In this document: positions 57,984 to 64,000 of the stretch, piece by piece
Numbering within the stretch: the stretch's first letter is position 1
Layout of the letters: each line of letters opens with the position of its first letter
From: Pseudomonas sp. GD04019
GTDB lineage: Bacteria; Pseudomonadota; Gammaproteobacteria; Pseudomonadales; Pseudomonadaceae
Assembly: GCF_029837695.1 (NCBI RefSeq)
Contig: NZ_JAOEEA010000001.1
Coordinates: 124,001-188,000, forward strand
DNA: 64,000 nt
Direction: 5' to 3'
The notes under the pieces: generated by a model
What the model was told of the DNA's origin: nothing
What the model saw: only the letters and a program-made list of their open reading frames with translations
The model's database searches: none
Translations under genes and position numbers: made by a program

Positions 57984-58469
57984 TCAGCGGATGCGCTGGT
58001 TTCGCAGAAATGCCAACGCATCTAGGAAACGCTGAGCCTTAGCTAGGTTGGTAGTGTTGATCCTCCGCAGGGTCGCCCCTTCGGTGTTGCGGATCAGGAT
58101 CACATACCTGTTCGCCTTGAACTTCCTCGAATGCAAAGTGCTTTCGCCGAGGGAGTTGTAGTAGATGCGCTGCCCCGCCTCTCGGGTGACGCTTCTGGAC
58201 GAGCCCACAGCTATCGCGCCCGTTCCTATTGGCGCCGCGCTCGCCACACCTTCACCCGTCGTCACCACCCCATCGGAAAGCAGGATGTACTCCGGTCCCA
58301 CCACTACCGACTGCGGGCGTTGCTCGGCCACGTAGTCTTCCAGGAAAACCTGCTCCACTACCGATTGCGCTTCGGCAAAGGTATCCGGAGGAACAGGTGT
58401 GTAATTCATCCGACTATGGCCGCACCCTGCCAGAACCAGAACACCAAGAAGTAACAAGGCTCTCTTCAT
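57984..58469 (-). CDS. Lipoprotein of unknown function
   Basis: The 161-residue product has lipobox LAGC at residue ~16 and a mature domain with VVVGPEYILLSDGVVTTGEG and a C-terminal helix (LAKAQRFLDALAFLRNQRI). GC content is lower than that of the flanking genes, and codon use looks different, so acquisition is possible. It ends 4 bp after olsA on the other strand. No family recognised. Confidence 0.75.
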   Translation of the reverse strand: MKRALLLLGVLVLAGCGHSRMNYTPVPPDTFAEAQSVVEQVFLEDYVAEQRPQSVVVGPEYILLSDGVVTTGEGVASAAPIGTGAIAVGSSRSVTREAGQRIYYNSLGESTLHSRKFKANRYVILIRNTEGATLRRINTTNLAKAQRFLDALAFLRNQRIR

Positions 58470-58500
58470 ACACTCTCAGGCTCCAGGGCAAAGCCTGCAT

Positions 58501-59094
58501 CTAACTGCAATTACCGGGCATGCCGCAATTCTCCATAGCAAACACCTGCAACTGCGGATAAAACTCACGAAAGTCTGCGCTGAGCGGTTCATACAACCGC
58601 TCCAGTTCGCCCATGGCGCCAGCCAGCATCTGCGGGCGTGACAGGCGCCGGCTCATGCCCAGCAGCACCTGCTCCAGCACGGCGAAATCCCTGTAGCTGC
58701 CCAGCCAGTCCTGCGCGGCCATGCGCGGGGCGATATAGGCCAGGCGCTCCGGCAACTCGGGTTGGGCGGCCAGCACTTGGTATACGCGGCCGGTGAACTG
58801 CGGCAGCGGTTCGCTGGCGAACTCGGCCCAGTCGCGGGCCAGGCAATGGTCGAAGAACAGGTCGAGCAGAATCCCCGAAGTGCGCCGGCGCTCGGCAGGG
58901 AAGCGCGAGCGCGCCTGCTCGACCAGCGGGTGACGATCGGTGAAGGCGTCGATGCGCCGATGCAGCTGGATGGCCGCCTCTATCTCGGCCGGAAACCGCC
59001 CCGCCAGCGGTCCTTTGACGAAGTCGCCGTACAGGCTGCCGAGCAGCTGCTGCGGGGCGTCGCCGCCCAGGTGCAGGTGGGCCAGGTAGTTCAT
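58501..59094 (-). CDS. acpH: Acyl carrier protein phosphodiesterase AcpH-like
   Basis: The 197-residue HD-like hydrolase starts MNYLAHLHLG, typical of AcpH, followed by GSLYGDFVKGPL, HRRIDAFTDRHPLV and LLDLFFDHCLARDW with the metal-binding His/Asp residues. It removes 4'-phosphopantetheine from acyl carrier protein. Its start overlaps the AraC gene stop (ATGA). Confidence 0.9.
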   Translation of the reverse strand: MNYLAHLHLGGDAPQQLLGSLYGDFVKGPLAGRFPAEIEAAIQLHRRIDAFTDRHPLVEQARSRFPAERRRTSGILLDLFFDHCLARDWAEFASEPLPQFTGRVYQVLAAQPELPERLAYIAPRMAAQDWLGSYRDFAVLEQVLLGMSRRLSRPQMLAGAMGELERLYEPLSADFREFYPQLQVFAMENCGMPGNCS

Positions 59095-60116
59095 GCAGCC
59101 CCCTTGCGCCAGGCGTTGGGCGTCATGCCCAGCCAGCGGCGGAAGGTGCGGCTGAAGTTGCTGGTATCGCGATAACCCAGGCGCTCGGCAACCGCCTCCA
59201 CACTCAAGGGTGTGCTCTGCAGCAGCCAGCAGGCCAGCTCCTGACGCACCTCGTCGAGCAGTTGCTGGTAGTGCACGCCCTCGTCGCGCAGGCGGCGGAT
59301 CAGCGTGCGTTCGGACAGATGGAATTCGTCCGCCAGCTGCTCCAGCGTCGGGTAGCTGCCCTCGCAGGCCACCAGGCGCAGCTGCACCCGGCTGGTCCAG
59401 TCGCCGCCGGGGCTGGCGCCTTGCAGCTGGTGCTCGCAGTCACGCAGGGCGATGCGCGCGGCCTGGGGATCGGCACTCAGGCTGGGGCGATCCAGCCATT
59501 CCAGCGGCAGGCTGACGCTGAAACGCTCGGCGCCGAAGCTGACGCCGGGGCCGAGCAGCTCGCGATAGCGCGCCGACCAGGGTGGTTCGGCGAAGGGGAA
59601 GCTGAACGCCAGGCAGTCGTCCGGCAGCACGCCGCACACCGCCTCCAGCAGGCGCAGGCAGACGCCTGCCAGGCTGGTGAAGATGTGCTCGCGCACGTTG
59701 CCCAGGTCGAACAGCTCCTCGACGCAGATGCGGTAGCGCTCGCCTTCGATCTCGCCACCGAGACGCAGGCTGGACAGGCGCAGCACGCTGAAGCGCTCCA
59801 GCACCGCCAGCACGCCGCGCAGGTCCGGGCACAGGGCGGCGGCGTAGCCCACCGGGCCGTGGGCCGACACCGGCATGGCGCAGCCGACTTCCAGGCCCAG
59901 CCAGGGGCAATCGGTGAGCTGGATGCCGCGGCGGATCAGGCGCTGCACCTGGGCGAAGTTGAGCGGGCGGTTGTCGCGGTGCAGGTGCGCCCAGTCCAGC
60001 CCCGTGCCGTGCAGGATCTCGGCTTCGCCGAAGCCGCGCTGGCGCAGCGCCGCGCACCGCAGGCGAGCGTAGATGGGGTGCAGGCAGGGTTGCAGCGGGG
60101 CGAGGTTCGGGTCCAT
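59091..60116 (-). CDS. AraC-family transcriptional regulator, divergent from alkB
   Basis: The 341-residue protein has an Arabinose_bd-type N domain (about 20-200) and C-terminal helix-turn-helix motifs (LEQLADEFHLSERTLIRRLRDEGV; AVAERLGYRDTSNFSRTFRRW). It is divergent from alkB with 125 bp between, so it is the likely activator of alkane hydroxylation. The frame is open upstream of the ATG at 60116, but those residues are not AraC-like. Confidence 0.9.
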   Translation of the reverse strand: MDPNLAPLQPCLHPIYARLRCAALRQRGFGEAEILHGTGLDWAHLHRDNRPLNFAQVQRLIRRGIQLTDCPWLGLEVGCAMPVSAHGPVGYAAALCPDLRGVLAVLERFSVLRLSSLRLGGEIEGERYRICVEELFDLGNVREHIFTSLAGVCLRLLEAVCGVLPDDCLAFSFPFAEPPWSARYRELLGPGVSFGAERFSVSLPLEWLDRPSLSADPQAARIALRDCEHQLQGASPGGDWTSRVQLRLVACEGSYPTLEQLADEFHLSERTLIRRLRDEGVHYQQLLDEVRQELACWLLQSTPLSVEAVAERLGYRDTSNFSRTFRRWLGMTPNAWRKGAA

Positions 60117-60241
60117 GGCGGCGGTCCCCGCGCGGAGTGGACTGTCACCATATGACGATTTTCTGCCCAGCTCAACGGTTATGCCGCTGGCCGCGCCAGC
60201 GCATGCTGGACCCAGGTCGAAGAACCGTGGAGAGAACAACA

Positions 60242-61402
60242 ATGCCCACCACCCTGCCCTACCGTGACCGCAAACGCCCGCTGTGGCTGCTGTCGCTGTT
60301 CGTCCCCTGCCTGGGGCTGATCGGCCCCGCGCTGTACCTGCTGGTAGCGCCGCACGACGCCTGGCTCTGGCTGTCGCCGGTGTTCTTCTACTTCGGCGTG
60401 CCGCTGCTCGATGCGCTGATCGGCGAGGACCCGAGCAATCCGCCGGAGTCCGAGGTGCCGGCGCTGGAGGCCGACCCTTACTACCGCTGGATCACCTATC
60501 TGTTGGTGCCGGTGCTGTGGGCGACCTTTATCGCCACCACCGCCTTCGTCGCCACCCAGCCGCTGGCCTGGTACGGCGTGCTGGCGATGATCATCAGCAC
60601 CGGCGGCGGCCTGGGCTTCGCCATCAACCTCGGCCACGAGATGGGCCACAAGAAGAGCGCGCTGGAGCGCTGGCTGGGCAAGCTGGCGCTGGCCCTGGCC
60701 TGCTACGGGCACTTCTACATCGAGCACAACAGTGGCCACCACCGTGACGTGGCGACTCCGGTGGACCCGGCCTCGTCGCGCATGGGCGAGTCGATCTACC
60801 GCTTCGTCCTGCGCGAGATGCCCGGCGGCTTCCGCCGCGCCTGGCAGCTGGAAAAGGAACGCCTGGCGCGCTGCGGCCAGCGCACCTGGAGCCTGGACAA
60901 CGAGGTGCTGCAACCGGCGCTGGCCAGCCTGGCGCTCTATGGCGGGCTGACCCTCGCGTTCGGCCTCGCCATCCTGCCGTATCTGTTGCTGACCGCCCTG
61001 TGGGGCGCCTTCCAGCTGACCTCGGCCAACTACCTGGAACACTACGGCCTGCTGCGCCGCAAGCTGGACAGCGGCCGCTACGAGATCTGCCAGCCGCACC
61101 ATTCGTGGAACAGCAACCACCTGTTCTCCAACTGGGCGCTGTTCCACCTGCAGCGCCATTCCGATCACCACGCCCACCCGACGCGGCGCTACCAGTCGCT
61201 GCGCAACTTCCCCGATCTGCCGCGCCTGCCCAGCGGCTACTTCGGCATGTACCTGGTGGCCTACGTGCCGCCGCTGTGGTTCCGGATGATGAATCCACGA
61301 CTGATCGTTGCCGTGCATGCCGATGCGGCGCGCATCAACTTCCAGCCCGGCCACCGCGAACGCCTGATGCGCCGCTACGGCCTGAGCGAGCAGAGCGCAT
61401 GA
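60242..61402 (+). CDS. alkB: Alkane 1-monooxygenase (AlkB)
   Basis: The 386-residue membrane diiron enzyme has the eight-His signature: HEMGHK, HNSGHH, and LQRHSDHHAHP, plus the AlkB-specific NYLEHYGL (HYG) motif. About six transmembrane helices precede and separate these. It hydroxylates the terminal carbon of n-alkanes using rubredoxin, encoded next with a 4-bp overlap. AraC upstream is the probable regulator. Confidence 0.95.
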   Translation: MPTTLPYRDRKRPLWLLSLFVPCLGLIGPALYLLVAPHDAWLWLSPVFFYFGVPLLDALIGEDPSNPPESEVPALEADPYYRWITYLLVPVLWATFIATTAFVATQPLAWYGVLAMIISTGGGLGFAINLGHEMGHKKSALERWLGKLALALACYGHFYIEHNSGHHRDVATPVDPASSRMGESIYRFVLREMPGGFRRAWQLEKERLARCGQRTWSLDNEVLQPALASLALYGGLTLAFGLAILPYLLLTALWGAFQLTSANYLEHYGLLRRKLDSGRYEICQPHHSWNSNHLFSNWALFHLQRHSDHHAHPTRRYQSLRNFPDLPRLPSGYFGMYLVAYVPPLWFRMMNPRLIVAVHADAARINFQPGHRERLMRRYGLSEQSA

Positions 61403-61566
61403 GCCGTCATCGCTGCCCGGAATGCGGCTACTGCTACGACGAAGCCAGAGGCGAGCCGCACCATGGCTACGCGCCGGACACACCCTGGGAAGAACTGCCG
61501 GACGACTTTGCCTGCCCGGACTGCGCCATCCGGGTGAAGGACGAGTTCGAGCCGCTGCCGGAGTAA
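61399..61566 (+). CDS. Rubredoxin
   Basis: The 55-residue protein has CPECGYCYD and CPDCAIRVKDEFEP, the two Cys-x2-Cys loops of a one-iron rubredoxin, with an extra Cys in the first loop. It would pass electrons to AlkB. Start and alkB stop overlap (ATGA), so stoichiometry is coupled. A rubredoxin reductase gene is not in the window. Confidence 0.95.
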   Translation: MSRHRCPECGYCYDEARGEPHHGYAPDTPWEELPDDFACPDCAIRVKDEFEPLPE

Positions 61567-61573
61567 TCCCCTC

Positions 61574-61639
61574 GTAGGAGCGAGCTCTGCTCGCGAACCA
61601 CTGCGCGCTGAACGCTTCGCGAGCAGAACTCGCTCCTAC
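61574..61639. repeat. 66-bp palindromic repeat, copy 3 of 3
   Basis: Same family as 2648 and 10123, with one base changed in the right arm (AGAACTCG). It follows the rubredoxin gene by 7 bp and probably closes its transcript. Confidence 0.9.
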
Positions 61640-61691
61640 CGACTTCCCCATCTCATCAGTTGCCTTGATGGTCAGTATCGGCACAAACGAT

Positions 61692-61719
61692 CTCTATATC
61701 GGGACAACCCGATATAGAG
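61692..61719. promoter_or_regulatory. ArsR operator: 12-bp perfect inverted repeat
   Basis: CTCTATATCGGG-ACAA-CCCGATATAGAG is a perfect dyad, followed by another CCCGATA half site at 61730. It lies 33 bp before the ArsR start codon, where autorepression by the ArsR protein is expected. TATATCG with AT-rich flanks may include the -10 region. Confidence 0.75.
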
Positions 61720-61751
61720 TTCGCCTCAACCCGATACACGACAGCAGCGCC

Positions 61752-62057
61752 ATGACCGACCCCATCGACATCGACGAAATCATCAAGGCCCTCGCCCACC
61801 CCGTGCGGCGCGAGATCCTGCAGTGGCTGAAGGAGCCGGAAAAGCACTTCGCCGATCAGGACCACCCGCTGGAGCTCGGCGTCTGCGCCGGCAAGTTCGA
61901 GCGTTGCGGCCTGTCCCAGTCGAGCGTGTCGGTGCACCTGGCGACCCTGCAGCGTGCCGGCCTGGTGACCTGTCGCAAGGTCGGCCAGTGGAGTTTCTTC
62001 AAGCGTAACGAGGAGGCCATCCAGGCTTTCCTCAGGAACCTCGACGCCCAGCTCTGA
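61752..62057 (+). CDS. ArsR-family regulator
   Basis: The 101-residue winged-helix protein has IIKALAHPVRREILQWLKEPE, then LSQSSVSVHLATLQRAGLVTCRKVGQWSFFKRNE as recognition helix and wing. Two Cys (VCAGKFERC) are close together but the classical CVC metal motif is missing, so it may sense thiol-reactive compounds. It leads the MFS and old-yellow-enzyme genes. Confidence 0.9.
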   Translation: MTDPIDIDEIIKALAHPVRREILQWLKEPEKHFADQDHPLELGVCAGKFERCGLSQSSVSVHLATLQRAGLVTCRKVGQWSFFKRNEEAIQAFLRNLDAQL

Positions 62058-62116
62058 GCGGATGCCTGCCCGCAGCAGGCCACCTCTTCCCAACCGTTTT
62101 TTCAGGAGCCGGCACC

Positions 62117-63286
62117 ATGCCGTTACCGCTTCTCGTCCTCGCTCTGTCCGCGTTTGCCATCGGCACCACGGAATTCGTCATCATGGGCCTGCTGCCCGAG
62201 GTGGCAGCCGACCTCGGCGTGTCCATCCCCGGCGCCGGCTGGCTGGTCACCGGCTATGCCCTCGGCGTAGCGCTCGGCGCGCCATTCATGGCCCTGGTTA
62301 CCGCCAACTGGCCGCGCAAGCTGGCCCTGCTGGCACTGATGGGCATCTTCGTGCTGGGCAACCTGCTCTGCGCCACCGCTGCCGACTATGAACTGCTGAT
62401 GGTGGCGCGGGTGGTCACCGCCCTCTGCCACGGCGCCTTCTTCGGCATCGGCTCGGTGGTCGCCGCCAGCCTGGTGCCGGAAAACCGCAAGGCCTCGGCC
62501 GTGGCCCTGATGTTCACCGGCCTGACCCTGGCCAACGTGCTCGGCGTGCCGCTGGGCACCGCGCTCGGCCAATACGCCGGCTGGCGCTCGACCTTCTGGG
62601 CGGTGACCGTGATCGGGGTGATCGCCTTTATCGGCCTGTGGCGCGTGCTGCCGAGCAACCGCGAACAGGAGCCGGCCGATCTGCGTGGCGAACTGAAAGC
62701 CATGCGCGGTGCCGGGCTGTGGTTGGCGCTGAGCACCACCGTGCTGTTCTCCGCCGCCGTGTTCGCCCTGTTCACCTATATCGCCCCGCTGCTCGGTGAG
62801 GTCACCGGCGTGTCGCCGCGCGGCATCACCTGGACCCTGCTGCTGATCGGCGTCGGCCTGACCCTCGGCAACCTGATTGGCGGGCGCCTGGCCGACTGGA
62901 ACCTGGCCAAGGCCCTGGCCGCCATCCTGCTGACCCTGGCCCTGTTCTCAACCCTCGTGCGCTGGACCAGCCTGCTGCTGATTCCGCTGGAGATCAACCT
63001 GCTGCTCTGGGCCATGGCCGCCTTCGCCGCCGTGCCGGCCCTGCAGGTCAACGTGATGAACTTCGGCCAGGCCGCACCCAACCTGGTGGCCACCCTCAAC
63101 ATCGGCGCCTTCAACCTGGGTAACGCCCTCGGCGCCTGGGTCGGCGGCCTGGTCATCAGCCAGGGCCTGGGGCTGACCAGCGTACCGCTGGCCGCCGCTG
63201 TGCTAGCCGCGCTGGCGCTGGTCGCCGCCCTGCTCACTTTCTCCTTCGGCAGCAGCGCAAGCCCTGCCGAAGCCCTGCTCGACTAA
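62117..63286 (+). CDS. MFS drug/metabolite efflux transporter (DHA1 type)
   Basis: The 389-residue protein has twelve hydrophobic segments, the start ALSAFAIGTTEFVIMGLLPEVAADL typical of the AraJ/YdhP branch, and a PENRKASA loop. It is likely an efflux pump for electrophiles or drugs, under the ArsR regulator and with an old yellow enzyme downstream. Substrate not predictable. Confidence 0.9.
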   Translation: MPLPLLVLALSAFAIGTTEFVIMGLLPEVAADLGVSIPGAGWLVTGYALGVALGAPFMALVTANWPRKLALLALMGIFVLGNLLCATAADYELLMVARVVTALCHGAFFGIGSVVAASLVPENRKASAVALMFTGLTLANVLGVPLGTALGQYAGWRSTFWAVTVIGVIAFIGLWRVLPSNREQEPADLRGELKAMRGAGLWLALSTTVLFSAAVFALFTYIAPLLGEVTGVSPRGITWTLLLIGVGLTLGNLIGGRLADWNLAKALAAILLTLALFSTLVRWTSLLLIPLEINLLLWAMAAFAAVPALQVNVMNFGQAAPNLVATLNIGAFNLGNALGAWVGGLVISQGLGLTSVPLAAAVLAALALVAALLTFSFGSSASPAEALLD

Positions 63287-63302
63287 GCCTGGAGGCTGCA
63301 CC

Positions 63303-64000
63303 ATGACTACCCTGTTCGACCCCATCAAGCTCGGCAGCCTGGAGCTGCCCAACCGCATCATCATGGCCCCACTGACCCGCTGCCGCGCCGACGAGGGCCG
63401 CGTGCCCAACGCGCTGATGGCCGAGTACTACGTGCAGCGCGCCAGCGCCGGCCTGATCCTCAGCGAGGCCACCTCGGTCACGCCGATGGGCGTGGGCTAC
63501 CCGGACACACCCGGCATCTGGTCCGAGGACCAGGTGCGCGGCTGGCACAAAATCACCCGCGCCGTGCACGCCAACGGCGGGCGTATCTTCCTGCAGCTGT
63601 GGCACGTCGGCCGTATTTCCGACCCCATCTACCTGAATGGCGAACTGCCGGTCGCCCCCAGCGCCATCGCCCCGGCCGGCCACGTCAGCCTGGTGCGTCC
63701 GATGAAGGGTTTCGAAACCCCGCGCGCCCTGGAAACCGAGGAAATCGCCGATATCGTCGAGGCCTACCGCCACGGTGCCGAGAACGCCAAGGCCGCCGGC
63801 TTCGACGGCGTGGAGATCCACGGCGCCAACGGCTATCTGCTCGACCAGTTCCTGCAGAGCAGCACCAACCAGCGCAGCGACCAGTACGGCGGCTCCATTG
63901 AGAACCGCGCGCGCCTGCTGCTGGAGGTCACCGACGCGGCGATCTCGGTGTGGGGCGCCGATCGCGTCGGCGTGCACCTGTCGCCGCGCCGCGACCTGCA
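63303..64000 (+). CDS. Old yellow enzyme family alkene reductase, 5' part
   Basis: About 232 residues are visible before the window ends; relatives have about 350-370. It begins TTLFDPIKLGSLELPNRIIMAPLTRCRAD, has QLWHVGR, and GVEIHGANGYLLDQFLQSSTN with the His-x2-Asn substrate pair. An FMN enzyme, probably XenB/NemA-like, reducing enones and nitro compounds; the ArsR-MFS-OYE order supports a response to electrophiles or quinones. Confidence 0.93.
   Translation, partial: MTTLFDPIKLGSLELPNRIIMAPLTRCRADEGRVPNALMAEYYVQRASAGLILSEATSVTPMGVGYPDTPGIWSEDQVRGWHKITRAVHANGGRIFLQLWHVGRISDPIYLNGELPVAPSAIAPAGHVSLVRPMKGFETPRALETEEIADIVEAYRHGAENAKAAGFDGVEIHGANGYLLDQFLQSSTNQRSDQYGGSIENRARLLLEVTDAAISVWGADRVGVHLSPRRDL

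Overview
The window is a GC-rich, gene-dense stretch of a gammaproteobacterial chromosome. Gene content, dispersed REP-type repeats and gene order as I remember it (ung next to the valine cluster; olsB-olsA-acpH near an ArsR/MFS/old-yellow-enzyme cluster; phaG; fan1; the ligase-associated repair operon) point to a Pseudomonas of the aeruginosa/alcaligenes/oleovorans lineage. No database search was run. Family names rest on motifs and remembered homologues.

Layout. 1-5.4 kb: end of an ABC-2 permease gene, a lipoprotein, ung, a hotdog thioesterase, a MarR regulator with a C-terminal four-Cys cluster divergent from a thioredoxin/periplasmic protein/DUF2024 operon, and rof. 5.4-12.4 kb: LysR regulator plus the distal valine pathway (isobutyryl-CoA dehydrogenase, two crotonase-fold enzymes, 3-hydroxyisobutyrate dehydrogenase, methylmalonate-semialdehyde dehydrogenase). 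13.1-22.9 kb: a guanidine import and degradation locus. It has two tandem control modules, each with an NtrC-like dyad, a sigma-54 promoter and a guanidine-I (ykkC) riboswitch ahead of a paralogous substrate-binding protein. The permease, ATPase, two DUF1989 proteins and a urea/guanidine carboxylase follow. No allophanate hydrolase is encoded next to it, and a REP pair lies in frame inside the carboxylase gene. 23-28.7 kb: DUF2157/DUF4824 pair, diguanylate cyclase, CWC protein, rsuA, phaG and tRNA-Gly(CCC).

28.7-30.9 kb is a visibly AT-richer stretch beside the tRNA with four small unusual genes, possibly an island remnant. 31-44.3 kb: OsmC-YcaO fusion, small stress-type genes, a ClpP-like protease, a FAN1 nuclease/helicase pair, terC, a sirtuin and a group of small membrane, lipoprotein and regulator genes. 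44.4-50.5 kb: four-gene repair operon (exonuclease, ATP-dependent ligase, Lhr-type helicase, PdeM phosphoesterase). 50.5-54.6 kb, minus strand: clsB, yceI, a small membrane protein, a serine hydrolase and a diiron MBL-fold protein. 54.7-58 kb: a repeat-rich region with a 246-bp tandem duplication, then ornithine-lipid genes olsB and olsA. 58-64 kb: lipoprotein, acpH, AraC regulator divergent from alkB-rubredoxin, then ArsR, MFS and old-yellow-enzyme genes, the last cut by the window end.

The strongest candidate for something undescribed is the guanidine locus. Nitrogen limitation (NtrC/sigma-54) and guanidine (riboswitch) appear to gate the same transcripts twice, with the same 66-nt dyad-to-promoter distance in both modules. 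The predicted aptamer/Shine-Dalgarno pairing shows a compensatory base change between the two copies.
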